From the NCBI RefSeq assembly GCF_000682715.1, contig NZ_AWFH01000012.1, forward strand, positions 1 to 64,000: DNA of 64,000 nt. Direction: 5' to 3'. Source of the stretch: Hyphomonas atlantica corrig. (GTDB lineage: Bacteria > Pseudomonadota > Alphaproteobacteria > Caulobacterales > Hyphomonadaceae). Positions 1-8,261 of the stretch are shown piece by piece (positions within the stretch are counted from its first letter, which is position 1; every line of letters begins with the position of its first letter). The position numbers and the translations under genes were made by a program. The notes beneath the pieces are model-generated. The model saw only the letters and a program-made list of their open reading frames with translations. It searched no databases and had not been told where the DNA came from.

Positions 1-31
1 AAGATCGGGCCGATCCAGAGGAGAATCACGC

Positions 32-1585
32 ATGCGCGCAGTCCGGAAGTGTCTTGTATCCCTGTCCGCCTTGGCCGCCGTGGCCATGCCCGCCATCGCA
101 GAGGAAGGCGGCACGACGCGAGCGCTGGAGGATGCGCTGGCCGCGGGCTACAAGGCGAGCTTCACCTGTTCGGCCCTGTTCACCGCCGGCCAGACGCCCG
201 CAGAGATCCGCCAGAATGAACTGTCCGGCATTTATCCTGATTACCAGCGCAGTTTCGACAAGCTGCCGGATGCGGTGATTGATGCCGCGCGCAAGACGGT
301 GTCCGTCACCTATTCGACCAGCATGCCGCCGCGCATTGCAGCCTGGCGCCCCGGCTTTGGCTGCACGCAGCTGCCTGTGGGCGCAGAAGAGGGCGCGCTG
401 AACTTCCTGCCGCGCTTTGCCGCCTGGCCGGAGTTTTCAGGCGAAGACCGGGGCAGCGCCATCGGCTCGAACGTGAAAGTGCAGCTGCGCATCGAAGAGG
501 CCGAACGGCTGGAAGCGCCGGTCTCGTTCGCCTTTGACGAACGCTCCTACGGCAATGGCACGCGCACGAGCGCTGTGGTCGTGGTGAAGGATGGGCAGGT
601 TGTGGCCGAACGCTATGCCCGCGGCATCGACCATGAAACGCCGCAGCGGACATGGTCGGTCGCGAAATCCATCACGGCGACCATTCTGGGCGCGGCGCGT
701 CGCAACGGGCATATTGATCTGGATTATCCGGCGGTGATCGCTGACTGGAACAATGGCGCAGACCCGCGCCGTGAAATCACGCTGCGCGACCTGTTGCAGA
801 TGGCCAGCGGCCTCGATAGTGGCGAGACGGGGTCGCGCACGGACCGCATCTATTTCGGCGGCGGGCGCGTCGTGGACCAGGCGGCGTCCAAGGTGATGGA
901 AGTGAAGCCGGGCACGCGGTTCAAATATTCCAACAATGACACGCTGATCGCCATGCGGTCCTTCCGCGAGTCTCTTGGCACGGATGATTCCTATCATCGT
1001 TTCCCGTATGAGAAATTGCTGCACAAGATCGGCGCGGTGCACACGACGCTGGAAGTGGACTGGAACGGCGATTTCATCTCGTCCAGCCAGGTCTGGTCGA
1101 CAGCGCGCGATCTTGCGCGGATCGGCCAGCTCTATCTGCAGGATGGCATGTGGGGCAATGAGCGCCTGCTGCCGGAAGGCTGGGTGGAATTTGTTTCGTC
1201 CCCCGGACCGGCCCAGCCGCTGAGCGGCGCAGGCTATGGTGCGCAATTCTGGCTGATGAATGATGCCGAGGGCATCCCGGCCGGCACTTATTACATGGCG
1301 GGCAATCGCGGCCAGTATGTCGTGATCGTGCCGAGCATGAATGCCGTGATCGTACGGCGCGGCTATGATGTGATCGGCGGTGCGCGGTTTGATATCAATG
1401 CGTTTACGCGGGACGTGCTGCTCAGCCTTCAGGCGGCGGACGATGCCCGGGCGGAAGAGGCAGCCCAGCGCGAGCAGATCGAGTTGGAAATCCAGGCGAC
1501 GATCGACGCGCGCCGGGCCCGCTCAGACCGCGCGAAGGATGCCATCCGGGCAGAGATTCTCGAAAAGTACGGCCTCGAGGAATAG
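32..1585 (+). CDS. Secreted serine hydrolase of the beta-lactamase / penicillin-binding-protein-like family
   Basis: 517 aa. An N-terminal signal peptide (hydrophobic residues about 8-23 ending AIA) predicts export. The class C beta-lactamase-like domain carries the SxxK nucleophile motif SVAK at residues 209-212 and the YSN motif at about 299-301, so it is a probable D,D-peptidase or esterase of the COG1680 type. The first 150 residues before the catalytic domain are not recognised, and the last 60 residues are a charged Ala/Arg/Glu-rich helix, possibly coiled coil. The start is supported by a GAGGAG ribosome site just upstream. It ends 3 nt before the convergent next gene. The true substrate cannot be told from sequence. 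Confidence 0.85.
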   Translation: MRAVRKCLVSLSALAAVAMPAIAEEGGTTRALEDALAAGYKASFTCSALFTAGQTPAEIRQNELSGIYPDYQRSFDKLPDAVIDAARKTVSVTYSTSMPPRIAAWRPGFGCTQLPVGAEEGALNFLPRFAAWPEFSGEDRGSAIGSNVKVQLRIEEAERLEAPVSFAFDERSYGNGTRTSAVVVVKDGQVVAERYARGIDHETPQRTWSVAKSITATILGAARRNGHIDLDYPAVIADWNNGADPRREITLRDLLQMASGLDSGETGSRTDRIYFGGGRVVDQAASKVMEVKPGTRFKYSNNDTLIAMRSFRESLGTDDSYHRFPYEKLLHKIGAVHTTLEVDWNGDFISSSQVWSTARDLARIGQLYLQDGMWGNERLLPEGWVEFVSSPGPAQPLSGAGYGAQFWLMNDAEGIPAGTYYMAGNRGQYVVIVPSMNAVIVRRGYDVIGGARFDINAFTRDVLLSLQAADDARAEEAAQREQIELEIQATIDARRARSDRAKDAIRAEILEKYGLEE

Positions 1586-1588
1586 CGC

Positions 1589-2287
1589 CTATCTGGAGCC
1601 GGTTCCGGAGTTCGGGATCGGTGTCAGGTTCGAGATGATCTGACGGTCGGACTGGCTGAAGCTTTTCATCATGGCAGAGCCTTCGACGGTGACATCAAGG
1701 CTGGCGACATGGGTGCGGCCATCGGGGGCACGGTCACACGCGACTTTCATCTCGAACTGCTTGATCTTTGCGACCGGCATCGGCTTGAACGGCTTCTCCG
1801 CCATCATCTCGTAATTGAGAATGCCGGGCGCGGTCTTGTCCACGACGACTTTTCCGATGAGGTGCTTGTAGATCTTGTCCATGTCATCTGGCTCTGCGCC
1901 GGGCTGCGGTCTGAAGCTGTAGGTGGCGGTGGTGTCTGTCTCACTGACAAGCGTCGCATCTGCGACGGGAATGTTCTCGGCAAAATCCTGGCACCAGATT
2001 TCGCCATCTGTATTGGCTTTCATGTTCTCGACCCGCTTGGCGAAGTCCTCGCTCCAGTCTTCAGGTTCAGGTGAAATCACGCTGAGACGCTCGCCTTCCG
2101 GCTGGCTTGGGTCTACCCGCATGAGCGCGTCGACCTCTCCGGCGGAAAGCGTCAGGTCAAACGCATAGAGCGGGCCCTCCGCAGACGCGGCGAGCGCTTG
2201 TTCCAGAGGGGATTGGGCAAGGGCAGGAGCCGCCAGCGCGATCAGACTGGCAGACACAGCAAGGGAGCGGAACATGGCGGGCCTCAT
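1589..2287 (-). CDS. Secreted protein of unknown function
   Basis: 232 aa from the ATG at 2287; an internal ATG at 2275 is an equally possible start. The N-terminus is a clear signal peptide with an APALAQ cleavage site, so the mature protein is periplasmic or secreted. Two cysteines (in the IWCQDF and VACDRA segments) may form a disulfide. I recognise no family. The gene is divergent from the DEXH helicase at 2385, sharing an intergenic region of about 100 bp, and convergent with the serine hydrolase. The longer frame upstream to 2635 overlaps the helicase start and is not credible. Confidence 0.7.
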   Translation of the reverse strand: MRPAMFRSLAVSASLIALAAPALAQSPLEQALAASAEGPLYAFDLTLSAGEVDALMRVDPSQPEGERLSVISPEPEDWSEDFAKRVENMKANTDGEIWCQDFAENIPVADATLVSETDTTATYSFRPQPGAEPDDMDKIYKHLIGKVVVDKTAPGILNYEMMAEKPFKPMPVAKIKQFEMKVACDRAPDGRTHVASLDVTVEGSAMMKSFSQSDRQIISNLTPIPNSGTGSR

Positions 2288-2384
2288 ATTGGTTCTCTGA
2301 AAAATAGGTTTGGCCTGAGCCAAGCTGAACGCATAGTGAAAGAAAGCCAAATACTGCAATTCTTGCGAGATTTTAATTTCAATC

Positions 2385-4991
2385 ATGGCTGATTCCGCCG
2401 TTTCTCCATTCTTCTTGCCAGAACCGTTTGAGGCCTGGTTCGCCGGACGCGGCTGGAAAGCGCGGCCGCACCAGCTGGCACTGGCGGAGCAATCCCTGAA
2501 AGGCGAAAGCGCGCTACTGATTGCGCCAACCGGTGGCGGCAAGACGCTGGCGGGCTTTCTGGGCAGCCTGATTGAACTGAGTGAACGCAAGCGGGCGGCA
2601 AACTCTGACCGGCCCGCCTTGCACACGCTATACATCTCCCCGCTGAAGGCGCTGGCAGCCGATGTTCAGCGCAATCTGATGGGCCCCGTCGAAGAGATGG
2701 GGCTAAACATCAAGATCGAGAGCCGGACCGGAGACACGCCCAGCCATGTGCGCCAGCGGCAAAGGCGGACTCCGCCGGACATCCTGCTGACCACACCGGA
2801 ACAATTGGCGCTGTTTATCGCCTCCGATCATGCCAGGGAATTCTTCGCGGATCTGAAATGCGTGATCGTGGACGAGATTCACGCAATGGCCGCGTCGAAG
2901 CGGGGGGACCTTTTGGCGCTGGGCCTTGCGACGCTGGCGAGTTGGGCGCCGGCGTGCCGGTTTCTCGGTCTGTCTGCGACGGTGCGCGAGCCGCAGACAT
3001 TGGCGGACTGGCTGGATGTTCGGAATGGTCCTCCCCCGCTTGCGGGGGAGGTGGGCGCGCAGCGGTCGGAGGGGGCGGGTGGCGCAAAGACCCCCCTCCG
3101 CCCTTCGGGCACCTCCCCCGCAAGCGGGGGAGGAGGGAGCGGGAATGTTCGTATCCTGACGGCGGACGGGGGCGTGTCCGCCGATGTCGACATTCTGATC
3201 TCCCAGCAGCGAATCCCATGGTCGGGCCATTCGGGGCGGTTCGCCGTGCCCGACGTATACGACGCGATCAAGCGCGCGACGATGACGCTGGTGTTCGTGA
3301 ATACGCGCAGCCAGGCCGAACTGATGTTTCAGGAGCTATGGCGCGTAAATGAAGATGGTTTGCCTATTGCGCTGCATCACGGCTCTCTGGCGCGGGAACA
3401 GCGCACAAAGGTCGAGGCTGCGATGGCGGCGGGCTTGCTGAAGGCGGTGGTGTGTACATCCACATTGGATCTTGGCATTGACTGGGGCGAGGTGGATCTG
3501 GTGATCCAGATGGGCGCACCGAAAGGGGCTGCGCGCCTCATCCAGCGCATCGGCCGCGCCAATCACCGGATGGATGAGGCGAGCCGGGCTGTCCTTGTGC
3601 CAACGAACCGGTTTGAGGTGTTGGAATGCCGCGCGGCAGAGGCAGCCGTCGAAGCGGGCGAGATCGACGGGGAGGGAATCCGCGAGGGCGCGCTCGACAT
3701 ACTGGCCCAGCACGTCATGGGACGTGCCTGTGGCGACGGGTTCCAGCTGGAGGAGCTGTATGACGAGATAATCCGTGCGGCGCCCTATCAGAATCTGTAC
3801 TGGGAAACCTATGAGCGGATTGTCGATTTCGTGGCGAGCGGTGGCTATGCGCTGAAAACCTATGACCGGTTCCACCGGATCGTGCGGCGGCCGGACGGCG
3901 TATGGGTGGCACGGACGGCGCGAGACGCGCAGGCGCACCGGATGAATGTCGGGGCGATTGTGGAATCTCCCATGCTGTCGGTGCGGCTGGCGAACTTTAT
4001 TGGCAAGGAAAAGCCGGGAGAGAAACGGGCCGTACGCGCCAGCCTGAAGCTGGGCGAGATGGAGGAATATTTCCTCTCTACCCTCACGCCGGGAGATACG
4101 TTCCTGTTTGCGGGCGAAGTGCTGCGGCTGGTCGGCGTGGACGGCATGGACGCGCTGGTGGTGCGGGCGGTGAGCGAGCAGCCAGCCATTCCTTCCTACA
4201 ATGGTGGCAAGTTCCCGCTGACGACGTTTCTGGCAGAGCGTGTGCGCCATATGATTCACGATCCTTCTCAATGGGAGGGGCTGCCAGACCCCGTGCGGGA
4301 ATGGTTCGAGATCCAGAAGCTGAAATCCGAAATTCCGCCACCGGACCATCTGCTTGTCGAGACCTTCCCACGCGGCGGGCGTTTCTATCTGGTCTGCTAT
4401 CCGTTTGAAGGGCGGCTGGCACACCAGACGCTGGGCATGTTGCTGACCCGGCGGCTGGAACGGATGGGCGCCAAGCCGACCGGATTTGTGGCCAGCGAAT
4501 ACGCCATGGCGGTCTGGGGGATGGAGGATATGTCCGGTATCGACATGGAGGCCCTCTTCCATCCGGACATGATGGGGGATGATCTGGAAAGCTGGCTGGA
4601 CGAGAGCGCGCTGATGAAACGGACCTTCGGCCAGTGCGCACAGATTTCCGGCCTCATCCACCGGAACCTTCCGGGCAAAGAAAAGAATTCCCGGCAGGTC
4701 AGCTTTTCCTCTGATCTCATCTATGACGTGCTGCGCAGTCATGAGCCGGATCACATTCTGCTGCAGGCCGCCCGTCAGGATGCGGCGACGGGCCTGCTGG
4801 ATGTGCGCCGCCTGTCAGATGCCCTGGTGCGCATTCGCGGCAAGATCGACCATCAGGCCCTGAAGAAGATCAGCCCCTTCGCTGTGCCGGTCATGCTGGA
4901 GATCGGCAAGGAGCCGGTGTCCGGGGAGTCGGTGCAAGATGCGCTCCTGGGCGAGGCCGAGGCCGACCTGGTGCGCGATGCGATGGGATGA
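2385..4991 (+). CDS. Ligase-associated DNA damage response DEXH-box helicase (Lhr-like)
   Basis: 868 aa superfamily 2 helicase: Walker A APTGGGKT (residues 47-54), DEIH box (163-166), SAT motif (197-199) and motif VI QRIGRANHR near residue 388, followed by a long Lhr-type C-terminal region. This family usually sits with an ATP-dependent DNA ligase, an exonuclease and the PdeM phosphoesterase. Here PdeM lies 2.3 kb downstream and no ligase or exonuclease gene is seen in the window. Residues about 215-251 are a Gly/Pro/Ala-rich insert between motif III and the second RecA domain, encoded by a palindromic repeat (3029-3134) that keeps the frame. The stop abuts that of the convergent acyltransferase. 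Confidence 0.88.
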   Translation: MADSAVSPFFLPEPFEAWFAGRGWKARPHQLALAEQSLKGESALLIAPTGGGKTLAGFLGSLIELSERKRAANSDRPALHTLYISPLKALAADVQRNLMGPVEEMGLNIKIESRTGDTPSHVRQRQRRTPPDILLTTPEQLALFIASDHAREFFADLKCVIVDEIHAMAASKRGDLLALGLATLASWAPACRFLGLSATVREPQTLADWLDVRNGPPPLAGEVGAQRSEGAGGAKTPLRPSGTSPASGGGGSGNVRILTADGGVSADVDILISQQRIPWSGHSGRFAVPDVYDAIKRATMTLVFVNTRSQAELMFQELWRVNEDGLPIALHHGSLAREQRTKVEAAMAAGLLKAVVCTSTLDLGIDWGEVDLVIQMGAPKGAARLIQRIGRANHRMDEASRAVLVPTNRFEVLECRAAEAAVEAGEIDGEGIREGALDILAQHVMGRACGDGFQLEELYDEIIRAAPYQNLYWETYERIVDFVASGGYALKTYDRFHRIVRRPDGVWVARTARDAQAHRMNVGAIVESPMLSVRLANFIGKEKPGEKRAVRASLKLGEMEEYFLSTLTPGDTFLFAGEVLRLVGVDGMDALVVRAVSEQPAIPSYNGGKFPLTTFLAERVRHMIHDPSQWEGLPDPVREWFEIQKLKSEIPPPDHLLVETFPRGGRFYLVCYPFEGRLAHQTLGMLLTRRLERMGAKPTGFVASEYAMAVWGMEDMSGIDMEALFHPDMMGDDLESWLDESALMKRTFGQCAQISGLIHRNLPGKEKNSRQVSFSSDLIYDVLRSHEPDHILLQAARQDAATGLLDVRRLSDALVRIRGKIDHQALKKISPFAVPVMLEIGKEPVSGESVQDALLGEAEADLVRDAMG
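3029..3134. repeat. Palindromic repeat element inserted in frame in the helicase gene
   Basis: A perfect 24-bp inverted repeat (3029-3052 and 3111-3134) brackets 58 bp that contains a second nested inverted repeat (3067-3075 with 3092-3100). Each 24-bp arm is itself palindromic around a CCCCCGC/GCGGGGG core. The whole block can fold into one long hairpin or cruciform. It stays open in the helicase reading frame and encodes a low-complexity Pro/Gly/Ala/Ser stretch. It resembles the CCTCCCCCGC-type intergenic repeats common in alphaproteobacteria, but the family assignment is from memory. Confidence 0.8.
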
Positions 4992-6122
4992 CTAGATCGG
5001 AGATGTCCGAAGTTTGAGGGAGGCTATTCGCTCAAAGATGTTTCGGGTTATCCGCTTCCAGTGCCCAAGGCGTCGTTCGGAAATCTCCGCGAGCAGGAAA
5101 CATGCGACAAGCGTGACGATTGTCATAACGATGACGTGTACTGTGTTCACCCCGTCATAGCCCGGCAGGCCGTGCAGGAAGGTCAGAATCGGATAATGAA
5201 ACAAGTATAATGAGAAGGTTGCGCCTGAACACCATCGCACAATGGCTTCCATACGGGCGCCGATCCAGTTCGCCTCACTGGCAAGTCGGTAGACGCCCAA
5301 GAAATGTAGGGACATCAAGACTGCGAGAAGGGTGTTCCAGAGAAATTCGTCGGAAAAGCCCAACACATCATAGGGCCGTGAGTCTTGTCCGAGCAGCACG
5401 AAGGTTGCACTCAACAGACGGTCAGGTAGGTCAAGTGCCAACGCGCCGGCATATAGAATCCAGGGCGTGATTGCGAGAAGCCAACCCATTGGCAGTGACA
5501 GTTTCGTGGCATGTCCGCGCTGAACGAATTGTTGCAAAACGACGCCCAGAACCCAGCAAGGCGCCAGCAGCAGCACAGACGGGCCGACGATGAGTGCCAT
5601 CAGGCTGAGGAGCAGAATACGCGTACGACCACGGCAGAACACGGCGACGCCGAAGCCGGCATAGTACCAGGCTTCATAAGCAACCGACCAGAAAGGTCCG
5701 TTTGTGCCGACGCGAATATTGTCAAACCAGGCATGGGTTGTGAAAGTAAGGGCCCGGAACACTTGCCCAGCCGGGTCCTCGGCATTGTACCACCACCCTT
5801 CGTAGGCATGTGGCATCAATTGTGCGCCCAGCGTGTCGATCACGAAAGTGAAGACGAGTGCTGGAATGATGACTGAGTACAGACGGGCAAGGCGGGCTTC
5901 TGCGTACACCGCAGCGCCGCGATTGCGGGCGAAAGTCGTATAGGCGATCACGAAACCGGACAGGACAAAGAACAGGACCACGGCGTCACTGCCCAAATTC
6001 AGGTCCCGGATCCACTGCATGTTGCCCTGTGTGAACCGATAGTAGCCGATGTGGGAAGCCAACACGACCAGCGCGGCAAGGAAGCGGATTATATCCAGGT
6101 AAATGGAGAAGCCGCGAGTCAT
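4992..6122 (-). CDS. Acyltransferase family 3 membrane protein (OafA/YrhL type)
   Basis: 376 aa with about ten hydrophobic segments. The N-terminus has the family pattern LDIIRFLAALVVLASHIGY, in which R and H are the conserved positions, and FFVLSGFVIAY follows near residue 55. These inner-membrane enzymes transfer acyl groups to sugars of exopolysaccharide, lipid A or other envelope acceptors. The start codon overlaps the stop of the upstream hydroxylase gene by 4 nt (ATGA), so the two are translationally coupled. The GC content looks slightly lower than that of the flanking repair genes. The acceptor is unknown. Confidence 0.85.
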   Translation of the reverse strand: MTRGFSIYLDIIRFLAALVVLASHIGYYRFTQGNMQWIRDLNLGSDAVVLFFVLSGFVIAYTTFARNRGAAVYAEARLARLYSVIIPALVFTFVIDTLGAQLMPHAYEGWWYNAEDPAGQVFRALTFTTHAWFDNIRVGTNGPFWSVAYEAWYYAGFGVAVFCRGRTRILLLSLMALIVGPSVLLLAPCWVLGVVLQQFVQRGHATKLSLPMGWLLAITPWILYAGALALDLPDRLLSATFVLLGQDSRPYDVLGFSDEFLWNTLLAVLMSLHFLGVYRLASEANWIGARMEAIVRWCSGATFSLYLFHYPILTFLHGLPGYDGVNTVHVIVMTIVTLVACFLLAEISERRLGHWKRITRNIFERIASLKLRTSPI

Positions 6123-7150
6123 TCGGTCAGGACTCCTGCGACTGGGCGGGCGGGGGAACGAGCGGCCTGAGCGGCTTCGACAAACGGAACCGCGTAGGCC
6201 GTGACCAGTGATGTGTGGGTCTGGGGTTCCGGACGGCCGGCCCGGTCGGCAACACCAAACTGCAGTGTCTCGCGCCTCTTGGGGACGTACAGTGTACCAA
6301 ACATCCAGTCCCAGACAGCGAAGACAAGTCCGTAATTCTTGTCGTGATGGCGTGGGGCCATGGAGTGGTGGATCTGATGCTGGGCCGGGCTGATGAAAAT
6401 GTGATCCAGAACCGGTCCGAAATCGAGCCAGATGTGTGAGTGGCGCAAGGCCCCGCCTGCAAAGTTGAAGGCGATGAAGACGACGCTCAGACCGAACAGG
6501 GTGGCAACGTCATACATGCCAAAGAGACCATATATGACTCCAATCACGGGCCCGATACAAATGGCGTTGAAAAATGTGAGCAGGAAATCGAATACCGGAT
6601 GATTGCGCTTGGCCGTCAGCAGTGTGAGGTGTTCTGCACTGTGATGCAGCTTGTGAAAGGGCCACAGGATACGGTTCTCGTGATGAAAGCGGTGATTGAC
6701 ATAATAGGCGAAGTCGCTCGCCAGAGCTGCGAGGAGTGCAGCCAACAACAGCATTGGGAAAGACAGCGTGCCGTCTGCAGAATTGCCGTGTACGCCTGAA
6801 CTGACAAAGTGCGCAACATTCACGACGATCAGCAGCCGCAGACCGCGCGACAGTATCAGGCGGAGCGGATCAAACAGGTGATTTGCCAGGAAGACCTTGG
6901 CATCGACAAGCGATGATCGGGAAAAATAGATATGGGAAGGGACCAGATAGTTGACGAGGCCGCTGAAACCTTCCTCACGAAGTGATTTGCGATTGATGGC
7001 CCAGAGAGATGTGCCGATGAGCAGGAAGGCGACAAGGCCTGTCCAGTGCGTGCGGTCGCCAGGGCCAAAAGGCAGCAGGCCGAATATCCAGCCACTCAGT
7101 CGCTGCGCGCTGCCGAGGGCATCGGTCCAGGGGGCTGCAATTTCTGTCAT
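6119..7150 (-). CDS. Sterol desaturase / fatty acid hydroxylase family membrane protein
   Basis: 343 aa with several membrane segments and the histidine clusters of the di-iron membrane hydroxylases: NHRFHH, then KLHHSAEH, and later HQIHHSMAPRHHDKNYG. These ligate a di-iron centre that hydroxylates or desaturates lipid chains. The gene is coupled (ATGA overlap) to the acyltransferase, suggesting a shared task in making a modified envelope lipid or ornithine-lipid-like product; the product is an inference. The pair lies on the minus strand between two parts of the ligase-associated repair locus. Confidence 0.85.
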   Translation of the reverse strand: MTEIAAPWTDALGSAQRLSGWIFGLLPFGPGDRTHWTGLVAFLLIGTSLWAINRKSLREEGFSGLVNYLVPSHIYFSRSSLVDAKVFLANHLFDPLRLILSRGLRLLIVVNVAHFVSSGVHGNSADGTLSFPMLLLAALLAALASDFAYYVNHRFHHENRILWPFHKLHHSAEHLTLLTAKRNHPVFDFLLTFFNAICIGPVIGVIYGLFGMYDVATLFGLSVVFIAFNFAGGALRHSHIWLDFGPVLDHIFISPAQHQIHHSMAPRHHDKNYGLVFAVWDWMFGTLYVPKRRETLQFGVADRAGRPEPQTHTSLVTAYAVPFVEAAQAARSPARPVAGVLTE

Positions 7151-7318
7151 GTCGAATGACCCACCACGCTTGTTTTGTTGTTTTGCGTGAGGAACAGCCT
7201 AGGGAAATATGTTTAAATGCATGTAAAGAAAGGTGATTTTCCCGGCGCTGCAGCGGCTGGCACCGATCATGGTTTCCTCAGATTGACGGGCCCGGTCGAC
7301 GCGTCCAATTCTATTGTC

Positions 7319-8041
7319 ATGACAGCCGCTGCGAAGAAGCCCTCTGAAACACATCTGCATCTGGCCGGGGAGTTGCTGACGCCGCTGCCGGAAGGGGCGT
7401 TGTGGTGGGCGGCGGAGCGGGTGCTGGTCGTGTCGGACCTGCACTTCGAGAAAGGCAGCGCGTTTGCGGCGCGGGGCCAGTTGTTGCCGCCCTATGACAC
7501 GGCGGCGACGCTCTCGCTGGTTGAGCGGCTTTGCGCGCTGCTGAAGCCGAAGACCGTGATCTCCCTTGGCGACAGTTTCCATGATCGCGCGGCGGAGTTG
7601 CGGCTGCCGGAAGACTATGCGCGCCGCATTCAGGCGCTGACCTCGGCGCATGACTGGGTCTGGGTAGAGGGCAACCACGATCCGGACCCGCCAGCGCATC
7701 TGGGCGGCCGTGCCAGCAAGGTGCTGCGCATTGGCCCGCTCGTCTTCCGCCATGAGCCGACAGGCGAGCTGGGCGAGATCGCCGGGCATTTGCACCCCGC
7801 AGCAAAGATTATCGGGCGGGGACGTTCGGTGCGTCGGCGCTGTTTCGCCAGTGATGGCGCGCGACTGGTGATGCCGGCCATGGGCGCGTTTACCGGCGGG
7901 CTGAATGTGCTGGACAAGGCCTTTGCGCCGATCTTTCCGGAAGGGGCGATGGCGTTCGCCCTAGGACAGGAGCGTGTGTTCATGGTGGCGGCGAAGAGCC
8001 TTGTTGCCGATATACCACGCGGAGCACGCTGGACACTCTGA
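7319..8041 (+). CDS. pdeM: Ligase-associated DNA damage response endonuclease PdeM (calcineurin-like phosphoesterase)
   Basis: 240 aa from the ATG at 7319. Metallophosphoesterase motifs appear in order: SDLHFEKG (DxH), GDSFHD, GNHD, a histidine in the RHEPTG segment, and the GHLHPA segment near the C-terminus. Together with the Gly-rich C-terminus this matches the PdeM family that accompanies the Lhr-like helicase and ATP-dependent ligase in DNA repair loci. The frame is open upstream to 7217, but those extra residues do not look like the family. No strong ribosome site is visible at the chosen start. Confidence 0.8.
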   Translation: MTAAAKKPSETHLHLAGELLTPLPEGALWWAAERVLVVSDLHFEKGSAFAARGQLLPPYDTAATLSLVERLCALLKPKTVISLGDSFHDRAAELRLPEDYARRIQALTSAHDWVWVEGNHDPDPPAHLGGRASKVLRIGPLVFRHEPTGELGEIAGHLHPAAKIIGRGRSVRRRCFASDGARLVMPAMGAFTGGLNVLDKAFAPIFPEGAMAFALGQERVFMVAAKSLVADIPRGARWTL

Positions 8042-8075
8042 TACAGACAATAAAGTTTGGAGATGCGGCCAATGC

Positions 8076-8201
8076 ATGCCATATGCCGCCTCAGCAGGGC
8101 GAAACGCTGCTGCTCTCGCATTGATCGTTACCTTTTCCGGTGCCGCGTCGAGTGCGCAACACACCGGGATGCCGATCAAAAGCAGGCTTCCTAAAACTTA
8201 A
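8076..8201 (+). CDS. Possible 41-aa secreted peptide (doubtful)
   Basis: A short open frame lies in the 220-bp gap between pdeM and the RNA helicase. Its first 27 residues look like a signal peptide (positive residue, then an Ala/Leu/Val/Ile-rich core and an ASSA-like cleavage site), leaving a mature tail of about 14 residues. No convincing ribosome site precedes it. It may be a chance frame, or the 5' remnant of a secreted protein. The rest of the gap holds only the hairpin at 8211-8243. Confidence 0.15.
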   Translation: MPYAASAGRNAAALALIVTFSGAASSAQHTGMPIKSRLPKT

Positions 8202-8210
8202 AGCCTAACT

Positions 8211-8243
8211 GGGCGCGCGGACTGTTGAGTCCGCTCGGCGCCC
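8211..8243 (+). promoter_or_regulatory. Strong 5' leader hairpin before the RNA helicase
   Basis: Arms GGGCGCGCGGACT (8211-8223) and AGTCCGCTCGGCGCCC (8228-8243) pair around a GTTG loop, with a small bulge. The hairpin ends 18 nt before the TTG start of the DEAD-box gene and has no following T run, so it is more likely a translated-leader control or mRNA-stability structure than a terminator. DEAD-box helicase mRNAs in other bacteria are often controlled through structured leaders. Confidence 0.5.
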
Positions 8244-8261
8244 GCATATGAAAGTATTGAT

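Noticed and set aside
3336-4754. Minus-strand frame of 472 codons opposite the DEXH helicase
   Set aside because: Shadow of the helicase reading frame, with no recognisable domain and no ribosome site.
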